Shown here: positions 7,776 to 16,831 of the stretch, one piece after another
Layout of the letters: each line of letters begins with the position of its first letter
Position numbering within the stretch: position 1 is the stretch's first letter
NCBI GenBank assembly: GCA_965652645.1
Contig: CBFGXE010000008.1
Location: forward strand, 46,720 to 110,719
From: ZC4RG30 sp965652645
GTDB taxonomy: Bacteria > Pseudomonadota > Gammaproteobacteria > Steroidobacterales > Steroidobacteraceae
DNA: 64,000 nucleotides
Direction: 5' to 3'
Notes under the pieces: generated by a model
The model's input: the letters and a program-made list of their open reading frames with translations, nothing else
The model's database searches: none
What the model was told of the DNA's origin: nothing
Translations under genes and position numbers: made by a program

Positions 7776-9032
7776 TCACGGACTGCGGCGCGGGCCCTTG
7801 CGGGAAGCGCCTGGCTTGCGGCCCGTTGGTGCAGATCTTCCCTGGGGAGCGGACCTGGCCGGTCTGGCGGGCCGGCCTTCGCGCCGGGGTTTGCCACCTT
7901 CAGGACGCGGCTTGCGCGGCATCGGCCGCGCCGGCCTGACAGGCCGATCGGTGACGAAGCGCGGATCGGCCACGCCGGCACGCGTGCTGCCCGCAGGCCG
8001 CAGGCGCCCTGCCCCGGTGGCCAGCGCGTCGATCACCGCATGCAGCTCGGGCGGCAGTGGCGCACTCACGCTCAGCGGCACGCGCCGTTCCGGCTCCTCG
8101 AAGCTGATGCTGTGCGCGTGCAGGAACAGGCGCTGCAGGCCGAAGCGGCGCATCTGCTGGTTGAACTCGGCATCACCGTACTTCCCGTCGCCGGCCACCG
8201 GATGCCCGGCATAGGCCGCGTGCACGCGGATCTGGTGCGTGCGGCCGGTGAGCAGCTTCACTTCGAGCAGCGTGGCGAGGTTGCCGAAGAACTGCACCAC
8301 TGAGAAATCACTGGCGGCCTGCTTGCCGCCGGGCGCCACCTTCACCGTGCGCTCGCCGCCCACGCGGGTGTGCGTGGCCAGCGGCGCGTCGATGCGCTTC
8401 TTGCCGAGCTCCCACTTGCCGCGCACCAGCACCAGGTAGCGCTTGTCGAAGCCGGCCTCCTCGCCCGCCGTGTCATCGCGCAGCAGGGCGTGCAGGCTGC
8501 GCAGGGTGGCGCGCTTGCGGGCCACCAGCAGGCAGCCGCTGGTATCGCGGTCGAGGCGGTGCACCAGTTCCAGCGTCTCCTCCGGCCGCGCGGCGCGCAG
8601 TGCCTCGATGACACCGGCACTCACGCCACTGCCGCCGTGCACGGCCACACCGGCGGGTTTGTTCACCACCAGCAGGCGTTCGTCCTCGTGGATGATCGAG
8701 GACTGCACCTGCTCGACCAGGCGCGGGGAGGCACGGGAGGTGATGGCATCTTCCGGCGCGGGAGGGGCCTCGACCGCCACCGGCGGCACGCGCAGCACAT
8801 CGCCCTCGGCCACGCGCGCCTCGCCGCTGACCCGCTTGCCGTTCAGGCGCACCTCGCCCTTGCGCAGCAGGCGGAAAATGCGGGTGCGCGGCACGCCCGG
8901 CAGCAGGCGCGCGAGCACCTTGTCCACGCGCGAGCCGGCGTCCCCGGCGGTTACCGTCTCGTGGCGTACCGCGGTGCGAGCCCCCGGCGTTGACGCGTCA
9001 TTGCCGTCATTTTCGTGTGATTTTTCGCTCAA
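7776..9032 (-). CDS. rluC: 23S rRNA pseudouridine synthase (RluC family)
   Basis: 418 residues. N-terminal S4 RNA-binding domain (about 30-95: SRVDKVLARLLPGVPRTRIFRLLRKGEVRLNGKRV), then the catalytic domain with HRLDRDTSG carrying the essential Asp, and GRTHQIRVHAAYAGHPVAGD. Expected to modify U955/2504/2580-type positions of 23S rRNA. About 85 C-terminal residues are a proline/arginine-rich tail absent from Escherichia coli RluC. The start appears to be TTG at 9032, since no in-frame ATG or GTG lies before the S4 domain. Divergent from rne, the usual enterobacterial arrangement. Confidence 0.93.
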   Translation of the reverse strand: MSEKSHENDGNDASTPGARTAVRHETVTAGDAGSRVDKVLARLLPGVPRTRIFRLLRKGEVRLNGKRVSGEARVAEGDVLRVPPVAVEAPPAPEDAITSRASPRLVEQVQSSIIHEDERLLVVNKPAGVAVHGGSGVSAGVIEALRAARPEETLELVHRLDRDTSGCLLVARKRATLRSLHALLRDDTAGEEAGFDKRYLVLVRGKWELGKKRIDAPLATHTRVGGERTVKVAPGGKQAASDFSVVQFFGNLATLLEVKLLTGRTHQIRVHAAYAGHPVAGDGKYGDAEFNQQMRRFGLQRLFLHAHSISFEEPERRVPLSVSAPLPPELHAVIDALATGAGRLRPAGSTRAGVADPRFVTDRPVRPARPMPRKPRPEGGKPRREGRPARPARSAPQGRSAPTGRKPGASRKGPRRSP

Positions 9033-9058
9033 TTTCTCAGCACCGGAAGGCTAACGCC

Positions 9059-9086
9059 TTGTTTTACAAGCAACTTGCAGTATACT
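9059..9086 (+). promoter_or_regulatory. Sigma70-type promoter of rne
   Basis: TTGTTT (9059-9064), a 16-bp spacer and TATACT (9081-9086), in an AT-rich patch that stands out from the GC-rich surroundings. It predicts transcription from about 9093, giving a leader of roughly 360 nt before rne. Confidence 0.6.
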
Positions 9087-9186
9087 TATTTCACGTGCCC
9101 CAACCGGGACGGATCAAGGCGGTCACGCCCCACACCGCACGAGCGGCACGGAACATTGCGGCGCGTGGCGTCGCATTATCTTGGCA

Positions 9187-9233
9187 GACCGAAAGGGCTC
9201 ATCAGGTTCCCCGCCGACGGGTGAGCCAAGGTC
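9187..9233 (+). promoter_or_regulatory. Two-tier hairpin in the rne leader
   Basis: GACC (9187-9190) pairs with GGTC (9230-9233). Inside it GGCTCATC (9196-9203) pairs with GGGTGAGCC (9219-9227), including a G-U pair and one bulge, around a C-rich loop. A candidate RNase E recognition or feedback element by analogy with the Escherichia coli rne leader; no covariation evidence is available here. Confidence 0.4.
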
Positions 9234-9451
9234 CCGGAAGGTCGGCAGCAGTATCTTAAGGATTGCGCACGCTTTCGTAGTCAGAGACGAAGGCGGCTTG
9301 TTGAAGAAAGTGCACGCATCAATCCAGCTCCTGGTGGCCAGCCTGCTGGCGCGCCTGGGCGTAATCCTCTGCCTTCCCCGGCTCGAACTCGCGCCCGCCT
9401 GCGTGCGCGCGCCCTCGCGGCCTGCCCTCCAAACGCCTTTGAGTGGAATTC

Positions 9452-11920
9452 ATGAAACGAATGCTCGTCAACGCCACGCAGCAGGAAGAGCTGCGCGTGG
9501 CCCTGGTCGATGGCCAGAAGCTCTACGACCTCTCCATCGACATCCCCTCCCGGGAACAGAAGAAAGCCAACATCTATAAGGCGCGCATCGCGCGCATCGA
9601 ACCTTCCCTCGAGGCAGCGTTCGTCGACTATGGCTCCGAACGCCATGGTTTCCTGCCGCTGAAGGAAATCTCCAGGGAGTACTTCAGGGACGGCCAGCCG
9701 CAGGGCAACCGCGGCATGCGCGAACTGCTGTCCGAGGGGCAGGAGATCGTGGTGCAGGTCGAGAAGGAGGAGCGCGGCAACAAGGGCGCGGCGCTGACCA
9801 CCTTCATCAGCCTGGCCGGCCGCTTCCTGGTGCTGATGCCGAACAACCCCCGCGCCGGTGGTGTCTCTCGCCGCATCGAGGGCGAGGACCGCGACCAGCT
9901 GCGCGATGCCATGGACCAGCTGCAGATCCCCGATGGCATGGGCGCCATCATCCGCACCGCCGGCGTGGGCCGCTCGGTCGAGGAGCTGCAGTGGGACCTG
10001 GACAACCTGAAGACGCAGTGGGAGGCCATTGCCGAAGGCATCAAGTCCCGCCCTGCCCCCTTCCTGGTGTACCAGGAGAGCGATGCGGTCACCCGCATGC
10101 TGCGCGACTACCTCTCCGAGGATATCGGCGAGATCCAGGTCGATGACCCGGCCGCCTACCAGAAGGCGCAGGAATACATGCAGCGCTTCATGCCCGCCGA
10201 GGCACAGCGCCGGCTGAAGCTCTACCAGGAAGACGTGCCGCTGTTCACGCGCTTCCAGATCGAGAACCAGATCGAGAGCGCCTACGCGCACAAGGTGCAG
10301 CTGCCCTCCGGCGGCAGCATCGTGATCGACTACACCGAGGCGCTGGTGTCCATCGACATCAACTCGGCGCGCGCCACCCGTGGCTCGGACATCGAGGCCA
10401 CCGCGCTGAACACCAACCTCGAGGCGGCCGACGAGATCGCCCGCCAGCTGCGCATCCGCGACGCCGGCGGCCTGATCGTCATCGACTTCATCGACATGGA
10501 GTCCTCGAAGAACCAGCGCGAGGTCGAGGAGCGCCTGCGCGAGGCGGTGAAGCAGGACCGCGCCCGCATCCAGATCGGGCGCCTGTCGCGCTTCGGCTTG
10601 CTGGAGATGTCGCGCCAGCGCCTGCGTCCCTCGCTGGGGGATTCCAGCCACATCGCCTGCCCGCGCTGCGCGGGACTGGGCACCATCCGCAGCGTGGAGT
10701 CGATGGCCCTGGCCATCCTGCGCCTGGCGGGCGAGGACGCACGCAAGGATCGCACCGGCCGCCTGATCATCCAGGTGCCGGTGAACGTGGCCACCTACCT
10801 GATGAACGAAAAGCGCAATGCGCTGCGTGACATCGAGGAGAAGTGCAGCGTCGACGTGATCCTGGTGCCGAACCCCAACATCGAGACGCCGGAATTCTCG
10901 ATCCGCCGCGTGCGCACCGACGAGATGGGCCTGGCGGAGAACTCGCAGACCTCCTACAGGATTCCCGCGCCGCCGGAGCCGCCGGATGTCACCGCGCTGC
11001 AGGCCAAGCGGGCCGCGGCGCCGGTGGCCGCGGTCACCACCATCATCCCGACCGCGCCGGCGCCTTCGGCACCGGAACCACCGCCGCCTCCGCCTCCCCC
11101 GTCGCCGCCCCGCAAGGGCCTGTTCGGCGTGATCCGCACCATGCTGTTCGGCGACCAGGTGCCGGCCAACGACGAGCGCGAGGAGCGCAAGAGTGGCAGC
11201 CGCGACCGCAAGGGCCGCGAGGAATCCCGCGGCGGGCGCGACCGCGATCGCGATCGCAGCCGTCGGGGCCGCGACCGGGATCGCGACGAGCGGCGCGACC
11301 GCGGCGAGCGCAAGGAAAAGGACAAGGAGAAGGACAAGGAGCGCGGCGACTCCGGGCGCCAGCAGGCGCGCGACAGGCAACGTGAGCAGGGGCGCGACCG
11401 TTCCCAGGGTGGCCAGCAGTCCCGCGGCGAGGCACGTCCCAGGCGCGAGCAGCAGGCGCCGCCGGCACCGCGCCCGCAGGACCAGGCAGTCGCGCCGCCA
11501 ACGGATGACGCTGCCGCCGCACCGGCGACCGCACCTGCCGGCACCGAGGCCGGTGCCGCGGCTCCGTCCGGCGAGAAGCGTTCGCGCCGTGGTGGACGCC
11601 GCCGCCGCGGCGGACGCGGCCGCGGAGGAGAAGGCGCCGGGCTGGCTGCCACGGCCGGCCTGAACGGCAACGGCACCGCCTGGGATGAGGGTGGCAGCGC
11701 CGGCGGCAATGACTTCGGTGGCGATGCGCCCCGGCAGGAGGAGCCGCGGCCTGAGCCGCAGCCCCGGCATGAATCGCGCACCGAGGGCGCACCCACGCCG
11801 CCGCCCGCACCGCCGCCCGCACCGCCGCCACCGCCGCCGCCGGAGCGGCCCACCGTGGTGTGGTCCTCTGCATCCGCCGCATCGTCGGGCGACGCCGACC
11901 GCAGCCAGCGGGAGGAATGA
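9452..11920 (+). CDS. rne: Ribonuclease E
   Basis: 822 residues from ATG 9452 (MKRMLVNATQQEELRVALVDGQ, matching known RNase E starts; GTG 9443 would add three residues). Endonuclease that starts mRNA decay and processes rRNA/tRNA as the scaffold of the degradosome at the inner membrane. An S1 domain lies near 38-120. Catalytic aspartates lie in SIDINSARATRG (about 300) and VIDFIDM (about 345), and the Zn-link is CPRC (about 403). From about 510 the tail is low-complexity: proline runs, Arg/Asp repeats (RDRDRDRSRRGRDRDRDE), an RGG-like GGRRRRGGRGRGG and a proline-rich end. It is shorter than the 1061 residues of Escherichia coli, so its partner-binding sites are not recognisable. Confidence 0.96.
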   Translation: MKRMLVNATQQEELRVALVDGQKLYDLSIDIPSREQKKANIYKARIARIEPSLEAAFVDYGSERHGFLPLKEISREYFRDGQPQGNRGMRELLSEGQEIVVQVEKEERGNKGAALTTFISLAGRFLVLMPNNPRAGGVSRRIEGEDRDQLRDAMDQLQIPDGMGAIIRTAGVGRSVEELQWDLDNLKTQWEAIAEGIKSRPAPFLVYQESDAVTRMLRDYLSEDIGEIQVDDPAAYQKAQEYMQRFMPAEAQRRLKLYQEDVPLFTRFQIENQIESAYAHKVQLPSGGSIVIDYTEALVSIDINSARATRGSDIEATALNTNLEAADEIARQLRIRDAGGLIVIDFIDMESSKNQREVEERLREAVKQDRARIQIGRLSRFGLLEMSRQRLRPSLGDSSHIACPRCAGLGTIRSVESMALAILRLAGEDARKDRTGRLIIQVPVNVATYLMNEKRNALRDIEEKCSVDVILVPNPNIETPEFSIRRVRTDEMGLAENSQTSYRIPAPPEPPDVTALQAKRAAAPVAAVTTIIPTAPAPSAPEPPPPPPPPSPPRKGLFGVIRTMLFGDQVPANDEREERKSGSRDRKGREESRGGRDRDRDRSRRGRDRDRDERRDRGERKEKDKEKDKERGDSGRQQARDRQREQGRDRSQGGQQSRGEARPRREQQAPPAPRPQDQAVAPPTDDAAAAPATAPAGTEAGAAAPSGEKRSRRGGRRRRGGRGRGGEGAGLAATAGLNGNGTAWDEGGSAGGNDFGGDAPRQEEPRPEPQPRHESRTEGAPTPPPAPPPAPPPPPPPERPTVVWSSASAASSGDADRSQREE

Positions 11921-11923
11921 CGC

Positions 11924-12250
11924 ATGCACCCCGAACTCGGGGGGCAGCAAGGCGCCCGCGGGAGGCAACCCGGCCTCCTCGGGCGCATCATCGCCGCGGT
12001 CGTCACGCTGGCCGTGATGGTGGTGGGCCTGATGTTCTCGCTGGTGGTGTTCGCCATCGCCCTGGCCATCGGGATCCTCGTCTTCGGCTGGCTGTGGTGG
12101 AAGGTGCGCCGTGCCATGAAGCAGGCACGGCAGGATCCACGCTTCCAGGCCCACCAGCCACCGCCAGGCGCAACGCCTCCCGGTGGCGATGTCATCGAAG
12201 GCGAAGTGATCCGCGGGGAATGGCAGGACAGCGACGGCCGGCCGCGCTGA
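11924..12250 (+). CDS. Small membrane protein coupled to rne
   Basis: 108 residues from ATG 11924, only 3 nt after the rne stop. GGAGGA at 11911-11916, inside the rne end, serves as ribosome site. One long hydrophobic hairpin or two close spans (about 22-60: IIAAVVTLAVMVVGLMFSLVVFAIALAIG...), then a basic KVRRAMKQARQ and a soluble tail with EGEVIRGEW. No family recognised. Tight coupling suggests co-expression with RNase E. Confidence 0.7.
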   Translation: MHPELGGQQGARGRQPGLLGRIIAAVVTLAVMVVGLMFSLVVFAIALAIGILVFGWLWWKVRRAMKQARQDPRFQAHQPPPGATPPGGDVIEGEVIRGEWQDSDGRPR

Positions 12251-12263
12251 AGGCCGCCGCCGG

Positions 12264-12736
12264 TCAACGTTGCTGTCGGCGCATCTCCACGCTGCGCAAC
12301 AGCGCACGCACACCCATCTCGGCCAGGTCCAGCACCCTTTCGAATCCCTTCCCGTCGCCGTAGTAGGGATCAGGCACGGCGATGCAGCCCGCTTCCCGGC
12401 ATTCCGCCAGGAACAACTGCGCACGCTGCGCGTCGCCCCGCGGGGCTACGGCCTTCAGGTCCCGCAGGTTGTCTTCATCCATGGCCAGCAGCAGGTCGAA
12501 GTGGCGGAAATCCGCCGGCGCCACCTGCCGTGCGCGCAGTGCCGAGATGTCATAGCCACGCGCCAGCGCCGCGCGCTGGCTGCGCGGGTCCGGCGGGTCA
12601 CCGATGTGGTAGCCGGCCGTGCCGGCGGAATCGAATTCCAGCCCGAGATGCGGCGCCTCGCGCGCGACCAGGTGCCGCGCCACGCCTTCCACGGTGGGGG
12701 AACGGCAGATGTTCCCCAGGCAGACGAACAGGATCC

Positions 12737-12740
<4 letters not shown>
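12264..12740 (-). CDS. Low-molecular-weight protein-tyrosine phosphatase
   Basis: 158 residues, GTG start at 12740 overlapping the stop of the upstream amidase gene (GTGA). The P-loop CLGNICRSP near residue 7 has the C(X)5RS active site, and the general-acid aspartate is in DPYYGD near residue 121. Members dephosphorylate tyrosine on proteins such as Wzc-like kinases, or act on small phosphoesters or arsenate. No kinase or polysaccharide genes are nearby, so the partner is unknown. Convergent with the rne operon, 13 bp apart. Confidence 0.92.
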
Positions 12741-13684
<944 letters not shown>

Positions 13685-13707
13685 TCCTTCACGGTATCAT
13701 CTGCCCT

Positions 13708-14046
13708 GTGAGCAATGCACTGGCCGAACACTGGCGGCGCTACCGCGCGCTGCCCACCCTGCAGCGCGAGCTCGTCACCCTCGGCCTGATGCTGTTGCTG
13801 GCGCTCACGCTGCTGCCCGTGGCCATCTTCGTGGCCGGCCAGCTCTTCCTCGGCGACTACATCCGGGACCCCTCCGGCGCCCCCGTGGGCGGCTTCTGGG
13901 TCTTCTGGCTGGATTACCTCAAGGGCATCTTCTCGGGCTCCCTGGGCTACTGGGTGGCCTTCCTGGGTCCCTGGGTGCTGCTGCTGGCCTGGCGGGCCGT
14001 GGCCGCCCTGGTGCGGAGGCCTTCCGTCCCGCGAGCCCAAAATTGA
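13708..14046 (+). CDS. Hypothetical membrane protein (two spans)
   Basis: 112 residues from GTG 13708, divergent from the amidase with 23 bp between. Hydrophobic segments at about 24-48 (LVTLGLMLLLALTLLPVAIFVAGQLF) and 75-98 (GSLGYWVAFLGPWVLLLAWRAVAALV), with an aromatic loop GGFWVFWLDYLKG between. A basic tail RRPSVPRAQN follows. No family recognised. Confidence 0.65.
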   Translation: MSNALAEHWRRYRALPTLQRELVTLGLMLLLALTLLPVAIFVAGQLFLGDYIRDPSGAPVGGFWVFWLDYLKGIFSGSLGYWVAFLGPWVLLLAWRAVAALVRRPSVPRAQN

Positions 14047-14064
14047 CATAAATCAGGCACTTGC

Positions 14065-14093
14065 TTGACGTAGTGCACAAAACGCCCAATCAT
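14065..14093 (+). promoter_or_regulatory. Sigma70-like promoter ahead of the 65-aa gene
   Basis: TTGACG (14065-14070), a 17-bp spacer and AATCAT (14088-14093, 4 of 6 matches). A start about 7 nt downstream would fall on the ATG at 14100, so the transcript might be leaderless or nearly so; no Shine-Dalgarno is visible. Confidence 0.4.
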
Positions 14094-14099
14094 TGTCAC

Positions 14100-14297
14100 A
14101 TGGACCGGAAATCGCCCGACGACCTGGAAGACACCGCCCGGATCGACCGGCGCAAGTCCGTGCTGGCGCAAATCGAGGCGGCCCTGCTCGCTGACAAGCT
14201 CTCCATCGAGAGCGCCCAGGGCACCGACCCCTACAACAGCGGCGTCTATCCGAAGATGGCCGGGGGCGACGTCTGGCGCAGCCGCAAGCAGCGCTAG
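14100..14297 (+). CDS. Small conserved-looking cytoplasmic protein
   Basis: 65 residues from ATG 14100. A charged helical first half (DLEDTARIDRRKSVLAQIEAALLADK) is followed by a tail with DPYNSG and DVWRSRKQR, a compact aromatic/basic ending common in small gammaproteobacterial orphans. No function known. A TTG at 14061 opens the frame earlier but lies inside the predicted -35 region. Confidence 0.55.
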   Translation: MDRKSPDDLEDTARIDRRKSVLAQIEAALLADKLSIESAQGTDPYNSGVYPKMAGGDVWRSRKQR

Positions 14298-14319
14298 GGT
14301 CCCTCGCCCGGCCTGGCCT

Positions 14320-14607
14320 TCAGGCAGGCCAGTAGTTCCACCCCACCACGAGCACCGCCACGCCCAGGGCCAGTGCAGCGGCCACCCGCCAGGGCCTGCG
14401 CCGGATCTGCCCCAGGAAGGCGGCCACCGATGTGGCCACCAGAAGTGCTGCCCAGGCAATGGCCTGGACCAGCGGTCGGAATTCGCCTGACAGACGTTCG
14501 TGGAACTCCGGCAGCAGCAGGAACACCAACAATGTCATGATCAGCCCGGCCAGCAGCGCGACGGAAGAGCCCATGACGATTCCGATCAGTGCTGCGAGCG
14601 GTTGCAC
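14320..14607 (-). CDS. Hypothetical membrane protein (three spans)
   Basis: 95 residues. The start is GTG 14607, because GGAGG lies 9 nt upstream of it; the longer frame to 14847 runs antisense through prc. Three hydrophobic segments: QPLAALIGIVMGSSVALLAG with LIMTLLVFLLL, then VQAIAWAALLVATSVAAFLG, and VAAALALGVAVLVVGWNYW at the end. Divergent from prc, 30 bp apart. No family recognised. Confidence 0.65.
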   Translation of the reverse strand: MQPLAALIGIVMGSSVALLAGLIMTLLVFLLLPEFHERLSGEFRPLVQAIAWAALLVATSVAAFLGQIRRRPWRVAAALALGVAVLVVGWNYWPA

Positions 14608-14637
14608 AACGGGGTACCTCCAACCAGACTTGGGAAC

Positions 14638-16812
14638 ATGACTGTAACTGAACTTGCGAGACGCTCGCGCCGCCCACTGGGCACCCTCGGCCTGTCGGTC
14701 CTGCTGGTGCTTTCCCTCATTGGTGCCGGCTCCACCGGCGCGCCGGCCGGGCAGGCGCAGAGCCTGCTGCCGGAGAATGCGCTGGCACCGAGCGAGCGGC
14801 ATGCGCGCACGGCCAAACGCATCGGCACCATGCTGGTGAACAACCACTACCGGCGCGTGTCAACCATCGACGATCGCATGTCCGAGGAGATCTACCAGCG
14901 TTACCTGGACTCCCTCGACGGCCAGCGCAGCTACTTCCTCGCCAGCGACATCGCCGAGTTCGACCGGTGGAAGCACCAGTTCGACAACATGATCCAGAGC
15001 GGCAAGGTCGAGCCGGCCTTCTTCATGTATGCACGCCTGCAGCAGCGCAACCGCGAGCGCATCGAGCATGCGCTGAAGCTGCTGGAGACCGAGCCGGACT
15101 TCACGCGCGCCGAGACCTTCGAGTTCGAGCGCAAGAAGGCCCCCTGGCCCACCACCCGGGAGGAGCTCGACGAACTCTGGCGCAAGCGCGTGAAGAACGA
15201 TGCGCTTACCCTGGCGCTCACCGGCAAGCCCTGGTCCGAGAACGCCGAGACGCTGCGCAAGCGCTACGAGCGCGTGCTCAAGCGCGCCGAGCAGGTGACC
15301 GCCGACGAGGTGTTCGAGGTGGTGATGAACGCCTACGCGCGCACCTTCGATCCGCACTCCAGCTATTTCTCGGCGCGCAACTCCGAGGAATACCGCATCG
15401 AGATGAGCCTGTCCTACGAGGGCATCGGCGCCACGCTGCAGTCCGAGGATGACTATGCCTCCATCGTGAACCTGCTGCCCGGCGGCCCTGCGGCCGCGGC
15501 CGGCACGCTGGGCATCAAGGACCGCATCACCGCCATCGCGCAGGGACAGGAGCCCTTCCAGGACGTCATCGGCTGGCGCCTGGACGATGTGGTCGACCTC
15601 ATCCGCGGCAAGGGCGGCACGGTGGTGCGCCTGCAGGTGCTGCCCGCCGGCGCGGCGCCCGGCTCCGCCGAGAAGGTGGTCGAGATCACCCGCGGCAAGG
15701 TCACGCTCGAGAGCAAGGCTTCCAAGAAGCAGCGCGTGCAGGTCACGCGCAACGGCAAGCCGGTGCACATCGGCGTGATCAGCGTGCCCACCTTCTACCG
15801 CGACGTGGATGCGGAGGCCCGCAACGACCGCGACTTCCGCAGCACCACGCGCGACGTGGCGCGGCTGCTCGCCGAACTGCAGGAGGAAGGCCCCATGGAT
15901 GGCCTGGTGCTCGACCTGCGCGGCGACGGCGGCGGATTCCTGCCCGAGGCCACTGCGCTCACCGGCCTGTTCATCGACCGCGGCCCGGTGGTGCAGCTGA
16001 AGACCTCCGACGGCCGGGTCGAGGTGCTCGATGATCCTTCCCCGGGCGCGCTCTACGACGGCCCCATGGTGGTGCTCATCGACCGCTACAGCGCCTCGGC
16101 TTCCGAGATCTTCGCCGGCGCCATCCAGGACTACGGGCGCGGCTACGTGATCGGCCAGCGCAGCTTCGGCAAGGGCACGGTGCAGAACCTGGTGCCGCTG
16201 GACCGCTGGACGCAGACGCCGGTGGAAGGCCAGCTCACGGTGACCATCGGCAAGTTCTACCGCGTCACCGGCGAGAGCACCCAGCACCGCGGCGTGGAGC
16301 CGGACATCGTGCTGCCCTCCTCCATCAACATGGAGGAAGTCGGCGAGAGTGCGCTGGAGGCCGCCCTGCCCTGGGATCGCATCTCGGCGGCCAGTTTCCG
16401 CCGCACCTCGCTGTCCAGGCCGCTGCCCAGCGCCGCGGAACTGGAGCAGGCGGAGGCCGCCCGCGCCACGAACGACCCGGACTTCCGCTGGCTGGTGGAA
16501 TCCATCGAGGCCAACAACCGCCTGCGCGACCAGAAGGTGTTGTCGCTGAACCTGGCCGAGCGCAAGGCCGAGCGTGAACAGCTGGATGCCGAGCGGCTCA
16601 AGCGCGAGAACGAGCGCCGCGCCAAGCTGCGCAAGCCGCCTTTCGCCACGCTCGAGGAAATGGAGAAGAGCGATGAGGTGAGCGGCGACAAGGCGCCGGA
16701 CATCCTGCTCAATCGCACCGCGGAGATCATGGGCGACATCATTGCCGGCCTGCCGCGCACGCGCACCGCGGCGCGTGCGCCGGATGCAGGGAAGGCCGAG
16801 GCAAAGCCCTGA
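14638..16812 (+). CDS. prc: Tail-specific carboxy-terminal protease (S41)
   Basis: 724 residues from ATG 14638. Signal-anchor near 20-40. An N-terminal helical domain reaches about 230, a PDZ domain about 240-330, and the S41 core follows with the Ser of SASASEIFAG (near 485) and the Lys of GQRSFGKGTVQ (near 510). A C-terminal charged DUF3340-like part (LAERKAEREQLDAERLKRENERRAK) matches the long Prc/Tsp class rather than short CtpA. Degrades periplasmic proteins with non-polar C-termini and processes lipoproteins and murein hydrolases. Convergent with the coiled-coil gene, 19 bp apart. Confidence 0.93.
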   Translation: MTVTELARRSRRPLGTLGLSVLLVLSLIGAGSTGAPAGQAQSLLPENALAPSERHARTAKRIGTMLVNNHYRRVSTIDDRMSEEIYQRYLDSLDGQRSYFLASDIAEFDRWKHQFDNMIQSGKVEPAFFMYARLQQRNRERIEHALKLLETEPDFTRAETFEFERKKAPWPTTREELDELWRKRVKNDALTLALTGKPWSENAETLRKRYERVLKRAEQVTADEVFEVVMNAYARTFDPHSSYFSARNSEEYRIEMSLSYEGIGATLQSEDDYASIVNLLPGGPAAAAGTLGIKDRITAIAQGQEPFQDVIGWRLDDVVDLIRGKGGTVVRLQVLPAGAAPGSAEKVVEITRGKVTLESKASKKQRVQVTRNGKPVHIGVISVPTFYRDVDAEARNDRDFRSTTRDVARLLAELQEEGPMDGLVLDLRGDGGGFLPEATALTGLFIDRGPVVQLKTSDGRVEVLDDPSPGALYDGPMVVLIDRYSASASEIFAGAIQDYGRGYVIGQRSFGKGTVQNLVPLDRWTQTPVEGQLTVTIGKFYRVTGESTQHRGVEPDIVLPSSINMEEVGESALEAALPWDRISAASFRRTSLSRPLPSAAELEQAEAARATNDPDFRWLVESIEANNRLRDQKVLSLNLAERKAEREQLDAERLKRENERRAKLRKPPFATLEEMEKSDEVSGDKAPDILLNRTAEIMGDIIAGLPRTRTAARAPDAGKAEAKP

Positions 16813-16831
16813 GCCCCGGGCCTGCGGCCGG

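Larger units (their letters stand above)
9033..9451 (+). other. 419-bp intergenic region holding the rne leader
   Basis: No convincing gene lies here; the open frames crossing it lack family resemblance. It holds a sigma70-like promoter (9059-9086), a long leader of about 350 nt and a two-tier hairpin (9187-9233). In Escherichia coli the rne 5' UTR mediates feedback control by RNase E. The equivalent length and position here suggest the same logic, but the sequence is not recognisably the enterobacterial element. Confidence 0.6.

Noticed and set aside
11193..11390. Arg/Asp-rich repeats in rne suspected to be a DNA tandem repeat or CRISPR-like array
   Set aside because: The repeats are short, irregular and in frame with the RNase E tail; no spacer-repeat structure.
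9281..12424. Very long open frame (about 1047 residues) on the minus strand opposite rne
   Set aside because: It is the antisense shadow of rne and its neighbours. High GC removes stop codons, and the plus strand encodes an unmistakable RNase E.
14860..16287. 475-residue minus-strand frame opposite prc
   Set aside because: Histidine/alanine-rich shadow without any family motif; prc on the plus strand has complete catalytic motifs.
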